Part shown: positions 1-13,008 of the stretch, piece after piece
Layout: each line of letters opens with the position of its first letter
How positions within the stretch are numbered: the first letter of the stretch is position 1
Source of the DNA: Benincasa hispida
Lineage: Eukaryota > Streptophyta > Magnoliopsida > Cucurbitales > Cucurbitaceae
Direction of reading: 5' to 3'
DNA length: 64,000 bases
Assembly (NCBI RefSeq): GCF_009727055.1
Contig: NC_052358.1
Location: forward strand, 46,193,225-46,257,224
Made by a program: the position numbers and the translations under genes
The notes under the pieces: generated by a model
What the model saw: the letters and a program-made list of their open reading frames with translations, nothing else
What the model was told of the DNA's origin: nothing
Databases searched by the model: none

Positions 1-406
1 TCAATGACTAAGAGATAAGGAGAAATAGTTCCTTATCCTAAGTTTGAACACTGCACAAGCAAGGTGATCAAACTTACCTTAATGTTCTTGGCATGCAACT
101 CTAAATTCAAGAATTGCAAAGAATGGTGTTGAGGCTATGTCATCCACCATATAATTTTCATTCAAGAAAACCCTAAAAATTCAATACATCAAAAACTCCG
201 TACTGTATTTTTGTTCCATCCTTTAAACCCATCCTATATACAAAGTCTATTCTACCCCTAACTAAAAAAGAACTAAAAACCCAAATAAAACTTATATGGA
301 TCCAATAGTTAAAAAATAAAAAATAAATTAAGGTATGTTTATAAAATAGAAAAACGCGAATTAAAAAAATTTACAAATATCAATCGGTTTCATTTGGTAG
401 CATCAA

Positions 407-589
407 CTAAAACCAATTATAGGGCTTATTTTCAGATATTGCTGCTTGAATTCCATCAATTGAGTCTATCTCCATTTGTTTACAACAATTCAACATTAAT
501 TGTAGTTTTTTGGCTCTTGAGCGTGTGATTGGTCTCGGAGGTAACACGAGGGCATCTTGATTCATATCAAAACACATATCTGAAAACAT
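407..589 (-). pseudogene. Possible retrotransposon polyprotein tail fragment
   Basis: The 60-residue minus-strand reading frame contains PRPITRSRAKKLQ, a basic motif resembling the tails of some plant Ty3/Gypsy polyproteins, where a PxTRxxAK pattern is common. No neighbouring integrase or LTR was found to anchor it. It could equally be a chance reading frame. Confidence 0.3.
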
Positions 590-717
590 GAAATATAATT
601 TTATATTTTTGAATCTTTTGTTTTCAAAATTCTGTTTTCTATATTGCCTACCAAAAAGGTGCTAAGAGACTTCCACACGTGATCTTTTAACTTAAAATTC
701 CCTTGTAAATACAATAA

Positions 718-846
718 TATATATATCGTTTCTCAGTGACTAAATTATATATATCACTTGACGTCCAATTACTCCAATATATATATATATATATCTCGTT
801 TCTCGATGAATAAATTATATAATAACTTGACCTCCAATTACTCCAT
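718..846. repeat. Two-copy tandem repeat with AT microsatellite
   Basis: Two units of about 63-66 bp lie head to tail. Each starts in an (AT)n run followed by a TCGTTTCTC-type segment and ends in CCAATTACTCC. The second unit carries the longer AT run (about 775-794). It looks like a local slippage or unequal-exchange duplication. Confidence 0.7.
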
Positions 847-2985
847 GAATCGTGAACTCTTGTTTATTTGTACAATATTATTTTAAATTTGATCTAACTC
901 AATATAGATGAGAAGGATAGAGATAATTCATTAAAATGACTTATAATTTTGGAAGAAAATTTTTTGGGTGTAGTATGGGCGGCATAAAGTGCAGCCCACA
1001 AAACTCAGTTATGTGGTAAATTTTTTAAATTGAATTATTTATTTTTTATTTTACTATGTATGGAAAAAGAAATGGATGAGATTAAATGCAATGTAAACTG
1101 CATTTAATCGTTGATCTTTTGGAAGAGCTTGAACTTGGAACTAATTATATAAAAAATTCACTCTTTTACCTTTGGTTCTAAAGTAGATGATGTCAAAGAG
1201 AAACTATGAGCATAAGATACCCAACATATATAACAAAATCAATCATCAAATACAAATAGAAATCAGTTGATGATCAAATAAAAAGAGAAGGAAATAGGAG
1301 AAGTAAACCAAAGAGTTTATTGTAGTTCAACCAGGTTTACATAAATCTTAACTTCTTCATAGAAAAACATCATAACAAAAGGTAGAAGAATATTCCCTAT
1401 TAAGGGTAAAATTGGATCAAAGGGTAAGATGGTCATTTTGACACATGATACTAGACTTAAGAGAAAGGTCAGAAGGAAGGGTGACATGGGTCGAGCCCAT
1501 ACCACCAGCTTGGCCTCCGTTATTTTCGAGCCAAGCTCTAGGAAACACTAAGGTTTTGGCAAGTCTAGGAGTAGGAAGGTGTTTCCGAGAAGGAAAATGA
1601 TTAAGGGATGAGGAGAAAAATTATAAATAGGTTGGAAGAGTACCAGAGGAGGGAACTTAGAAGTTCTAATCTCTTCTATACATCTTGAAGGGATCGAATC
1701 CCACATCGGAAGCGTTTATGTGAGAATGCCTTGCATTACACAATTCGATTTTTACATAAACAAATTCATTATACTAAAACATAATATAAACATGTAAAAT
1801 AGCATGCTTTAGGAAAAAAAAATTAGAACCATTCTTATCTTCGTAGATTTCCAAGTTCCAAGAACGATCTTTTTGAAGTTCCAACGAATGACTCCTCCTA
1901 CGTTTTTTATCACAAACAATTTCTTGAACAATCTCGAATACAAGCACGAGAATAACCTCTTTATTCTCTAGGATTCTAATAGAATGATAGGTGGTATCCA
2001 ACTATTGGTAGAGGGAGAAGAGAAAAGAGTTTTGGAGAGTAGAGAGGATTTTCTTTACGGCTTAGGAAAAATTTTGCACAATAACAATTGTTTGTTGTAT
2101 AGGGGTGCTCACGGTTCGATTCGGTTCGGTTTGACTCAAATCAAATCGAACAACAAATTTTAGAAATTATTTTCTAAAACTGGACCGAACAGTATGTTCG
2201 GTTCGGTTTCGCGGGTTTTTATTTATGGTTTTCATATCTTCTAAATTTCTATAATTTGAAACAATATATTTAAAAATATAGTTTTGATTGTTAATTTTGA
2301 AATTTAAAAACAATAAAAAAAGGTTTAAAGTTTAATAATATCAATTGAAAACCGTCATTATTTAATATTAGTAATCTAGATTACTAATAACACGACAAGT
2401 TCAACAACAAATTTAAAAATGATTCCAAATTCTAAAAATATAAGTATCACAAACATAAAAAGTTCTTGTTCCGTAAACAATAACATAAAAGTTTCAAAGT
2501 GTACATCAATAAATATAAATACAAGTCCTACCGATATTGTAATAGTGTCCTACAACAAACATTAAACTTTCAAAGTCCACCACAATAAATAGTAAATACA
2601 AGTCCTACAAATATAAAAGTTCCAAAGTCCATCAAACATAAATATAAGTACTACAATACAAACATAAAAGTTCCAAAGTCCATCAAACATAAATAAAATT
2701 ACTAGAAATATTAAAGTTCCAAAGTCTACCAAACACAAAAGTTACAAACTTGTTGAAATCACCTTCTCCTTCACATTTTTTTCCTTCTCGTTCTACTCTT
2801 TCTTGTTTCCCTCCTTGATTTTTGCCTCTAAACCTGCTTTGCAGTCTACAAAAACGATTCTTGTTAAAATACTAATTATATAAATAATATATTTGACGTA
2901 TAGAAAGAATGTTTTAAAGATATGATCTTTCTTCAACAATTACAATATCCTCCAAATATCTTTGAAGATCAATGCTTATTGTTTT

Positions 2986-4975
2986 TTAACGTAACCAATT
3001 TTGTGCACATACAAGTGCCTCAACTGTAGTTGGAGCTATCGTGGAACGAAAAAGATCAATTACTCTCCCACTAGTACTGAATGTAGACTTAGAAGCAACC
3101 GTGGATACCGAAATTGCTAAAAGATCTCGTGCAATTTGGCTAAGAACCTTATATCTGGAAGGATTATTTTCCACTAATCTAAGATATCAAATTTCTCCTC
3201 ACGTTTAATTCGAGGCTCTAATATGTAAATATCAACTTCTGTATCCACACTTAGTATATCCTCTTCCTCCACATCTTCAAAATCAAAGCGAAAAATATCT
3301 GAAGCAGTACTAACAGTATAAGTAGTAGTTCTAGATGAAGATGTAGTACTCAAAGAGCTACTACTACTACTATCACTATAGACCGAAGGTTGACTTATAC
3401 TTGCACAATCCTTGAGTATTTGAGATGATGAAATTGAACATGAAGATGAACCATGGGTAAGCAATGACAAAGTATATTCAACAAACATTTTTCTCAAAAT
3501 AGATTCCACCTTGTTTCTCACTTCTTTTGTTGTATCCATATTAAATAATTTATACAGACAATACATAAGAGATTTCATCTTGTAACGTGGGTCCAAAACA
3601 AAAGTAACATACAAAAAGAAATTTGTTTTCTCATTTTTCCCCTAATACTTATCATACTTCTCTTCCATTTTCAAAGCCATGTCACACAAAAGAAAATTAT
3701 TAAGACCAACTACACTTGAATATTTTTTTATGCAATTATAAATAATACTAATCTCATGGAAGACTGTGTTGGAAGTAGCATAAAGAGACACTGAAAGCCT
3801 AATAGTTACTTCATAGAATACAGACAAGAATTTAGTAAAAATTCTAGAATTCCATCTAGTTTGAACTTCAAGACACAACATACTCTTAGTAGATATGTTC
3901 TCACACTTCTTAAATTTAGCAAGTCTAGCAGGAGAAGATTTAACAAACCTCATGGCATTTCGAATTCGAATCAATATATCATTCACAGCTTTCAGACCAT
4001 CATAAACAATCAAGTTCAAGATATGTGCACAACACCTAACATGCAAGAAGTCTCCATTCAACACAAACCCATGTTTAAAATGCTTCTTTAGATAAGCAAC
4101 GACTGTATCATTTGATGAAACATTATCAACAGTTAATGTCAAAACTCTGTCAATACCCCACTATTTCAAACATTTCTTCACCTCTTTTCCTATTGTCTCC
4201 CCTCTATGATTCTCAATCTGAGATAAACTAATAATTCTCTTATGTAGCTTCCATTTTCTATCAATAAAGTGTGTAGTTAAAACCATATAATTAATATTTT
4301 GAATCGATGTCCAAGTATCAGTCGTAAGTGAGACTCTTTATCCTTCCTCCACAAAAATGTCTCTCAAACCGTTCTCTCAAGCTTGCATATATTTCTAAAA
4401 TATCTCTAGCAATTGTAGTTCGAGAAGGAATAACAAAATTTGGTTCTACTAACATCGAGGTCCCTTCCACAAACCTTCTAAATCCCTCGTTCTCCACAAT
4501 TTTAAAGGGCAACTCATCAATTATGATCATCTCAACAATTAATCTTCGAGCATTCTCAATAGTTAACATCTTATAATTGATTATTTTTGTATTACCACCT
4601 CCATCATTTTCTTTATTCTTAAATACCAACACTGTTTGAGTTATATCTAACTTACTGTCTTTTATCTGATAAAGATTTTTTTTTTTTTTTTATTACAGAA
4701 ATGTTCTAGATGCATTCTCATTGTTGAATTTCCATTCCTTCTTGGATGACATGCATACACCATACCACAATAATTACATTTAACATGTGGATCATCATCA
4801 TACTCAGAGCATTTAGTAAAATGATCCCATACCATAGACGTATTTTCCTCTTCTTTCGAGCTGGTTATAGTTCTAGTGGAGGCATGCTAATCTCAACAAC
4901 GTCATTATTTTCGTTCACACTAGAATAGTTGCTCTTGCTAGCAGTCTTAGTATTACTATCACTGTAAGTTGACAT
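2986..4975 (-). pseudogene. hAT transposase, disabled
   Basis: The likely start is the ATG at 4975. A BED zinc finger follows (about 4690-4800), showing the CNYC pair and the MRMHLEHF histidine region. Next is a hAT middle segment (4318-4632), then the core with RCCAHILNLIV (3642-4142), a segment with FVLDPRYKM and a serine-rich stretch (3174-3614), and the C-terminal dimerisation region with ARDLLAISVSTVASKS (2986-3174). In this family the protein binds transposon ends and cuts and pastes DNA. The frame is broken several times. A stop interrupts the N-terminal leader peptide before the BED finger, another stop lies near 4142, and a TAG plus a frame change lies at 3174. The conserved SESAFS-type stretch reads SKSTFS. 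It should not make active transposase. Confidence 0.85.
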
Positions 4976-5270
4976 CGTGCCTATTGTCTAGTGCCTACAA
5001 TATACAAAGCAAAACCAATAAAAGAATTAAGAACAATAAAATAGAAGCTGAAAAATCAAAACGGTTCACTAAAATGTCTTCTTACTAAGTACCAATATGT
5101 CTTGCTTATTGGAAAGTGTTTAGGTCCTTTGCTAACGTAAGTATAAATTATCTTCTTAGTTCTTACCAAATTTGTAGTAAACTCACAAATTCATTGATCA
5201 CATACCCAATTTTTTCTCGACACTGTACATGATTTTTTTAAACAACACTTTTATTCGATTAGATAATATA

Positions 5271-5336
5271 TAGATGCACATTGTGTTAATATTTAAAATA
5301 ATTTTTTTAAAACAAAATTAACACGATGTGCATCTA
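5271..5336. repeat. 20-bp inverted repeat (hairpin) in hAT leader
   Basis: TAGATGCACATTGTGTTAAT at 5271-5290 is the reverse complement of 5317-5336 at 19 of 20 positions, with a 26-base AT-rich spacer. A transcript crossing it could fold into a stem. It lies between the transposase start and the right end of the hAT element. Confidence 0.8.
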
Positions 5337-7874
5337 CTACCCCTCTACTCATGAACAAACTTCTAGGGTGTCACACTGTCACTAATGAACAACTCAGTCT
5401 TTTAAAACTATTCTTGTGTTAAGTTATCATCATTTTGCTTATACTCCTCTATTCATGTTACACATGGTAGTGTCTCTGTCTTATTTACAATTACACCCCT
5501 TTTTTCCAAAAGCCTTCAAATAAGTGAAACAATACAAGTTAAATACCATGTTTCTATAATTAAGTTGGTAATGGTATACATGTTTATTAATGACAACGTT
5601 TTGCTTGAATCTTCCCCCCTCCCGAAGAAGAGAGAAAAACAATGTTGTTTCATGTCATGTTTGTCACTTATAGTTATAACTCTTTCACCTTGAATTTATA
5701 TGATGAAGGTGAAAGGAGAACGAAATTACAAAAAAATATTCACCATCAGGCATCATCTGATCATTTCAAGAATACAAATTAACAAAAAAACAAACAAACC
5801 AGTCATTTCTCTTTATCAGTCTATATCTTATAAATTAGACATACAATACAAATTAACAAAAAAAAAAAAAAAAAAAAAATCCTAGTTATTTCTTCCCCAC
5901 CACAAATACATGAGATCGGTACCATACCATAACAATACAACTCATCAGACCAAACAAGAAAGAAACAAAACGATGGTACTTGAGGCTGGGACGTGAGATC
6001 GAAGGATGAAGGACAGAGGACGGACTAGCTTGAGAGAATAGTGATAAGAGAACTGGGAAAGGAAAAACGGTAAGACTGAAGACTCCTCGTCTCCTCCGAT
6101 CGACTAGGCTAGACAGGGCACAAAAACCCTAGACGGTGATTGGTACCGGTGAGCGATGACTGGTGATGGTGAGCGTCGAGCGGTGACGGGTGACAGTGAG
6201 AATGGTGGGAACTGAGAATGAGAAGTGAGAAAAATTGGAAATTGAAAACCCCAGAGGCTAGGCGACAGAATCTGAAAGAACTAAACTAAGAAGATAAATA
6301 TAAATATATATAATTATATATTTTTTAATATATTCATTTAAAAGTAGTTTGGTTCGGTTTCAAAACGGTTTTCGGATTTGAAACCAAATCGAACCGCAAT
6401 AATTCAATTTCAAAATATGTCAAACAGAACCGAACCACATTAATTCATTTTCGATTCGATTTAATATTCGGTTTAGTTTTAACGATTTCAATGATCACCC
6501 CTAGTGTTATGTATTGTCAGTGTGTGTGCCAATATACCAAATGGGCCATAGGGAGGTCTTTATACAGAGAGGTCAAACCCTTTTCTTAATCATTTTCCTA
6601 TTTCGCTTTTTCATAATTAATTAACATTTATTTATTTAATTAACACAATTAATTAAATAATACTTATTTAATTTATTTTGCACATTAATTCAATAACTAT
6701 TTATACATTAAATTTAATTTATTGTATATATATATATATATTATTATCATAAACATCGTATGTATATATGCAATACCTCTCTATTAATTAATTTTTTGTG
6801 AATCTAATTCTTTTGAATTAATTAATTGAATCTTATTCCAATATTATTTTCTAATTTAATTTGAATTATAGGTCATATCCATAATTAATTATATATTAAT
6901 CACATTAATATATAGTTTCCTCAAATTAATTTGAATAATTCAAAGCATCCCACTTAAATATCCTCAAGTAAGCTAACAAGGGGACCTGGTGGACCTGTAG
7001 ATTAGAAGTTCCAACGATATGAGATTAATTGACTAAACTCATTAACCAAATTAATCATCGTTAACTGTGGGTACACTCCACTAAAGACCCACAGTTGCAC
7101 TCTTCTCACTACAGATATATTTCTGTGTCCACGGATATAGACTAATAACAAGTTAGTCCTTCACGAGTGTTTGTAACTCCAGCTGGATCAAATTACTGTT
7201 TTACCCTTGGGTTACCTCTGATTCTTTTAGTACCAATACTCCTCTAATGAATAACTTATTTATGGTCCAACCAATAGATAGAAACCTTTTGGATCAATGA
7301 GAGGGTAGTGCCCTTTGTTCAAGTTCCGGAGATACCACTTAAGGGAACACTCATCTACTTACCCTGAAGACGGGAATGAGTGAACTTCATCTTGTATTAT
7401 TATGTTCCCAACTCCCCACTTGGCCTTGTCCTTAAAATGGTAGGCATATTGGGTCGGCGAACTGGCCCCCCTCACCCATACAAATCAAAGGACAATCTCT
7501 CGTGAACAACAATTCATAATATAACTCAGGATTAAGACTAAGTTACCTAAGTCATCCTATTGAAATAGGAATTTAACTAGTTAATGGTATTATATCTAGT
7601 GATTACTATTTCGTGGTCTAGTCTTATGCAAACTCATTGCATAGGTTACCCCCATTCATATATCAACTACATGAATGCGTTGGATCATTGTGTTTGTATC
7701 AAATACAAAGTGGGTCATATCCATAGTATTACTAGGATAAGGTACCCAGTCTTATCCCTATACTATAGACCTTTCAGGCAGTATCTTGAACATCGTTTCC
7801 TGTATGTCTCCACATACAGTTCAAGACTCATAAGGCAGTATTAGATGTTAATTTATTGGATTTAGGTTTATTAA

Positions 7875-9791
7875 TGTTGGGTTGATGCCCCAAATCTCAT
7901 AGGGTCCTGTAGTTTCTAATTGTATTGAATAAGCATTTTATTTATTTAATAAAATATGAGATGTTTTATTAGACATTTTGTAGCATTAAACCCATAAACC
8001 AATAAACTAACATCCAAGATATTATCTGTAGCTTAAAAATGTATGTAGAGACATACAAGTGGATCGTGTTTAAGTGATAACATAAATGGTCTATAGTAGA
8101 TGGATAAGGTTGGATGCCATATCCTGATGACACTGTGAGTACGATATGCTTTGTAGATATTATAATTGTTGTAAAGTGCTACAAATGATCTGATCCTGAT
8201 CATTCATGTGGAGACATGCGAGTAGGAATATTCTATACAAAGGAGTTTGTATAAGACCATACCACGAAATGACTAGTCTCATTATATAACGCCGTTCATA
8301 ATTGAGACTTATATTTCACCAGGATGACCATAGGTGACATGATTTGAATCTTGAGTGAGTTGTGAACTCTTGCCTATGAGGGCGGTCCTTTGATTTTTAT
8401 AGGTGAGAGTGACTAGATCACCAACTTAATAGGCCTACCATTTTGAGGATTCATCTAATTGGGAGCTGGGAACACAGCTACACAAGACGGAATTCAGTCC
8501 ATCCCCAAGGTTGAGATGAGTAGACAAATTTCTCCCTTAAGGGCTAATTCTGTGGCTTCAACAATGTAGCGTCACACCTTCTCCTGGTCCGAGAGGGGTT
8601 TAGTCATAGTTGGATGATGACTTATTATTCATTAAAGAGATCAGTGATACTTTTGGTCTAGCTGTACTTACGAGCAATTTGTGAAAGGTCATCACACTAT
8701 TGACTAGTTATATCCAATGGACACAGAAATATATCTGTGGTACGAAGAGTGCAACTGTCGGTCTTTAGTGGAGTGTCTGACAGTTAATGGATGTTGAATA
8801 ATATAATTAAAGGAGTTTAATTAATTATTTAAGTAACATTGGAGCTTCAAGCTACAGGTCCATAAGGTCCCCTTTGTAGCTCAATAGGGATTAAATGAAA
8901 ATCAATTTTAGATTAATATGAATTATTCAAATTAATTGATGGAATTAATTATATGTGGTATAATTAATTAAATTTAATTATATATGATATAATTACTATA
9001 ATGTATTTGATACATTATAATATAAAGTTTATTTGAGAGGAAATAAATATTTTAATATGAGTCAAATATTAATGATGTGAATTGGATTAATATAATTAAA
9101 TTTAATATAAATGAGATTTATATTAAATACCATTAATGAGAGAAGTAAAATTATAGGTTATATTGTATGTTACACAATAGTAAACCATAAGTTATATATT
9201 TAATGTCATATAACCTATATATATATATATAATAGCTTTATTTAAATTAAATTAATTTATTTTAATTTAATTTGAATTTGAATTAATGGGAAGGGAAATA
9301 ACATCCCTCCCCTATTTTCTCCCAAATCACTACGTGAGTGGTGGTAGTGGATATGGGTTGTTCTCTTCTTCACAAAAAATACAAAGGTTAAGACCATATA
9401 AAAAAGCTCTCTGCAAAAATTTGTTTTTCCAAAAAAGAGATCTCACCTTCTCATTCTCTCAATCAATTTTCCTCTCTTCCAAAATACTAAGGGCACACAA
9501 CTCCTTGGATTCTCATCCTGGAGAATACAAAGGAAACTTTCGTGGTGGCAGCTAATTAGGGTTTCGAGTACATTACAATTCATGACTTTTCGGAGAAGAT
9601 GATTACGTGAAGAAGATTAGATCTTGAAGGGTTAGTTTTTTTTTCCTGTTTTCTCAATTTCTATTAGCATGCTATAATTTATAATTGAATGCATAATTTT
9701 TTTGTATTATTCTGTAAAATTTATAGTTCTGTAAAAATTGGGATTTTGGACTGATCCCCGCTTCCACTCAGGACCTTCACCAGTTCCTTCA
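7875..9791 (+). mobile_element. Copia solo LTR (subfamily B), plus orientation
   Basis: It begins TGTTGGGTTGATGCCC at 7875 and ends GTTCCTTCA at 9791, about 1.9 kb. No PBS, gag or pol follows it, so it appears to be a solo LTR left by recombination between two LTRs. Flanks ATTAA and ATAAA may be a 5-bp target duplication with one change. It lies inside the oppositely oriented subfamily A LTR. It closely resembles the LTR at 16127-18116. A 89-residue open frame at 9286-9555 lies within it and shows no known domain. Confidence 0.8.
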
Positions 9792-9914
9792 ATAAAGACA
9801 AAAATAGACAAACAACACAAACAATAACATTTATTGAATTAACATCTATAACTCTTATTGATTGTCAATTAATAACTTTTACTATCTATGAGTTTTAGGG
9901 CAAAAAACTCAACA

Positions 9915-9926
9915 AACTCCCACTTG
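9915..9926 (-). promoter_or_regulatory. Copia polypurine tract
   Basis: On the minus strand CAAGTGGGAGTT lies directly before the LTR start TGTTGAG. This is the expected place and composition for the primer of plus-strand DNA synthesis. It fixes the 3' end of the Copia internal region. Confidence 0.8.
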
Positions 9927-10082
9927 AACTAAAACTCTAGTCAATGAGTTATACATGATATCAGAATCCAAAAGGCAGGATTATATAAATAAATATAATA
10001 AACTAGGGTATCCATATACTCATTACACAACTCTCGCTTGCTTTAGATTATACAATATACATGTCTCGTAAACTTAGACTTT

Positions 10083-11570
10083 CTAGATTACCATTGAACA
10101 CTTTAGTCGAGAGAGAGCCTTCGTAAATAGATCAGCAATGGCTACTGCCCCACTATTGTCATAGTATAAGGTGACAGGCAAGTCTATATTTGGAACCACT
10201 TCCAAATTGCTTAGGAACTTCCTTAGCCAAACTGCTTCCTTTGCTGCTTCACAAGCAACTACATACTCAACTTCCATAGTAGAATTTACAATACATCCTT
10301 GCTTGATGCTATGTTTCGCTACAACTCCCTCGTTTAGGGTAAACACTGATGCTGACGAGGATTTCCTAGAATCTTTGTCAGCTTGGAAATCAGAGTTAGT
10401 GTATCCTATAAGGATCAATTTCTTAGCTCCATATACTAGCTTATAGTCCATCGTTCTCTTAAGATACTTGAGGATGTTCTTAAATGCAATTCAGTGGTCT
10501 AATCCTGGATTAGACTGGTACCTACTGACTATTCTTACTGCATAACAAATGTCTGGCCTAGTGTAGAGCATAACATACATTAAGCTGCTCACAGTTGAGG
10601 TATAGAGAATAAGTTTCATATCCTCAACTTCTTGAGGTGTCTTAGGACACTGTTCCTTATATAAGTGAACCACATGCCTGAAAGGTAATAAACCTTTCTT
10701 AGAGTTCTGCATCGAATATCGAGTCAACATTTTGTCAATATAAGTTGCTTGAGACTGAGCCAACCTTCTGTTCTTGCGATCCCTAATGATTTAGATCCCA
10801 AATACGTATTGTGTCTCTCCCAAATTTTTCATTTAGAATTGGGTTGCTAGCCATTTCTTAATGTTAGTGAGGTACCTACATCATTCTCAATGAGTAGGAT
10901 ATCGTTCACATAAAGTACTAGAAAAGCTACTTTATCTTAATGGTTTTCTTGTAGATAAAAGGTTCATCAATATTTTGATCCAAACCAAAAGATTTGATTG
11001 TTGTATCAAATCTAATATTCCAAGATCTGAATCCCTGTTTCAATCCATAAATGGATCGATTCAGCTTACAAAATTTTTTCTCCTGACCTCGGGCTATGAA
11101 CTCCTTGGGCTGAAACATAAAGATATTCTCTTCAAGATTGTCATTTAGAAAAGCAGTCTTGACATACATCTAGCATATCTTATAGTCATAATATATGGCT
11201 ATGGACAAGAGAATTCTTATAGACTTAATCATAGCAACAAGGGAAAATGTTTTCTCATAGTCAACCCCTTCTCTCTGGGTATATCCCTTTGCTACAAGTC
11301 TAGCTTTGAAGGTCTGTACCTTTTCAGCTACATCTCTTGTTCTTTTATAGATCCATTTACAATCGGTTTTACCCCCTCAGGTGGATCTATAAGATCCCAT
11401 ACTAAATTGGAGTACATGGACTCCATTTCAAGGTCCATGGCTTTGATCCATTTGTCCTTGTCTACGTCATTCATTGCATGTTTATAGGACAATGGATCCT
11501 CAACACCATCATCTGGTATGACAACCTGATTTTTAGCTAAATCTAAGTAACGGTCAGGTCACAACCCTCT
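10083..11570 (-). pseudogene. Copia reverse transcriptase and RNase H, disabled
   Basis: Minus-strand pieces read in family order. A linker with a KAMDLEMESMYSN-like sequence lies near 11400-11450. Reverse transcriptase pieces follow: KTAFLNDNLEENIFMFQP and LNRSIYGLKQGFRSWN (10927-11169), then SSLMYVMLYTRPDICYAV (10491-10763). RNase H follows with GYTNSDFQADKDSRKSS and STMEVEYVVACEAAKEAVW (10083-10451). Several stops and frame changes separate the pieces. After LYYDNSGAVA the frame jumps straight to IADLFTKAL, so about 40 residues usual at this point in Copia RNase H are missing. Enzyme activity is not expected. Confidence 0.85.
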
Positions 11571-12088
11571 CACTATGTCGAGGCATTCTCAACGATTGAG
11601 AAGAATGAGACTAACCTGAAGTGTTGGCTTCTTTATTAACTCTTGATGAAGGACCAGCTGCATTAACAACCATTGTTGATTCTTCAGTAGCTTCACTCGA
11701 TACTATTTTGCTTCGTGGTTTATGATCTCTCATGTGGTTTTCCTCTAAAATGTAGCGTTTTTCGATACAAACGCTTTATTTTTATGAGGGTTATAGAACA
11801 GATCATTTCTCGTTTCTTTAGGGTAACCAAAAAATTGGCATAATCTTGAACGAGGTTCCAACTTCTTAGGATTTGTCACTAACACATGTGCAGAACAACC
11901 CCAAATTCTGAAGTAACGTAAACCCGATTTACGACCCTTTCATAACTTAAAAGGTGTTTCAAAACCACTTTTCAAGGGAACATTGTTCAATATGTAAGAT
12001 GTGAATTGCAGTCTCTATTGCATACCTGTAAAACAAGTTAGGCAATTGAGCATAGCTCATCATAGAATGAACTATACCTAATAAAGTT

Positions 12089-12898
12089 CTATTTCTTCTT
12101 TCTAATACACTGTTTTGCTAAGGTGTACCAGGTACTGAGAGTTAGAAATGAATTCCATGTTTTATCATATAGTTTTGGAGTTTCTAAATCCATGCACTCT
12201 CCACCCCGATCAGATCGAAGTGTTTTAATTGTTTTACCTAATAGGTTTTCAACTTCAGCCCTATACTTTTTGAACTTTTCAAAGGCTTCAAAATTTTGTT
12301 TTATTAGGTATAAGTAACCATACCTTGAATAATCATCTATGAATGAGATGAAGTACCCGTACCCTCCTCTAGCCTTTACATTCATTGGACTATAAAGATC
12401 CAAATGTATGAGCTCTAAGGGTTCTTTGGCTCTATAACTTTTTCCATTAAAAGGTCTTTTAGTCATTTGCTCTTCGAGACAGGATTCACATGGAGGTAAT
12501 GAATCATCTTCTAACTTGCTTATAAGTCCATTCTTCACCAATATCTCGATCCTATCGTGATTTATGTGGCCTAATCTCAAATGCCAAAGATACGTATCAT
12601 TGTTACTTGGAGAAATTTTTTGCCTTTTTGTTTGAGTATTAGTAGTCTTAAGCATCTCATGATTTAAAAGTTCTTTTGATTAAGTTGGTCTTAACACATT
12701 TAAGTTGTCTTCTAGTTTAGCTGAACAAATAGTCATACCACTTTTCATAATGAACACTTCATTTGAATTAAAGGAAATAGAGTATAATTGTCCAATTAAA
12801 AAAGAAATAGAAACAAGGTTCCTCTTTATTTTGGGAACGATGTATAAGTTTTTTATAAATAGAAATTGACTTTCAAAAAATAACTTAGTAGCTCCCAC
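12089..12898 (-). pseudogene. Copia GAG-pre-integrase and integrase, truncated
   Basis: The pre-integrase zinc region is visible as LWHLRLGHINHDRIEIL followed by LPPCESCLEEQM. The integrase core then follows with HLDLYSP, FIDDYSRYGYLYL and LRSDRGGECMD. The first two acidic residues of the DDE triad can be seen. The third falls in the region after LSTWYT, where the frame collapses. The piece at 12680-12898 holds the stretch before pre-integrase (IVPKIKRNLVSISFL). The integrase would normally insert the cDNA copy into the genome, but this copy cannot. Confidence 0.85.
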
Positions 12899-13008
12899 TG
12901 CACGAGCTGAAATGACATTTTTGTTCCAACCTTGAGTGTCATTTCACCCTCTTCGATCTGTTGGAAGGAACTAATTCCCTATAAAGAAGCACAAACTTGA
13001 TTAGTGGC

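Larger units (their letters stand above)
1..1685. other. AT-rich region without a recognisable intact gene
   Basis: No convincing coding exon is visible. The stretch is AT-rich, with a short tandem repeat (718-846) and one weak retroelement-like peptide (407-589). It ends where a Copia LTR begins at 1686. It may be older decayed transposon DNA, but I could not assign most of it. Confidence 0.5.
2100..6503 (-). mobile_element. hAT-superfamily DNA transposon with terminal inverted repeats
   Basis: The left end reads TAGGGGTG (2100-2107) and the right end CACCCCTA (6496-6503), a perfect 8-bp inverted match of hAT type. Subterminal GGTTCGGTT-type repeats lie inside the left end, with their inverted and direct forms near 6340-6470. 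The flanks TGTTGTAT and AGTGTTAT could be a decayed 8-bp target duplication, matching at 5 of 8 positions. The element carries one transposase gene on the minus strand (2986-4975). The segment from about 4980 to 6480 is its leader, with no second gene. Copia LTR sequence continues on both sides, so this insertion is younger than that LTR. Confidence 0.85.
1686..9914 (-). mobile_element. Ty1/Copia LTR (subfamily A) split by two nested insertions
   Basis: On the minus strand this LTR begins TGTTGAGTTTTTTGCC at 9914, next to a polypurine tract. It ends in GATTCGATCCCTTCA at 1686. Two foreign elements interrupt it: a hAT transposon (2100-6503) and an oppositely oriented solo LTR (7875-9791). Removing them leaves pieces of 414, 1371 and 123 bp, about 1.9 kb in total, which matches other LTRs of this group in the window. 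By position it is the 3' LTR of the minus-strand Copia body to its right. The five bases before 1686 (CATCT) are not repeated beyond any LTR start seen here, so the outer boundary of this insertion was not closed. Confidence 0.8.

Noticed and set aside
9286..9555. 89-codon open frame in the subfamily B solo LTR
   Set aside because: It lies wholly inside an LTR, and similar LTRs in this window do not keep the frame. Chance is more likely than a gene.
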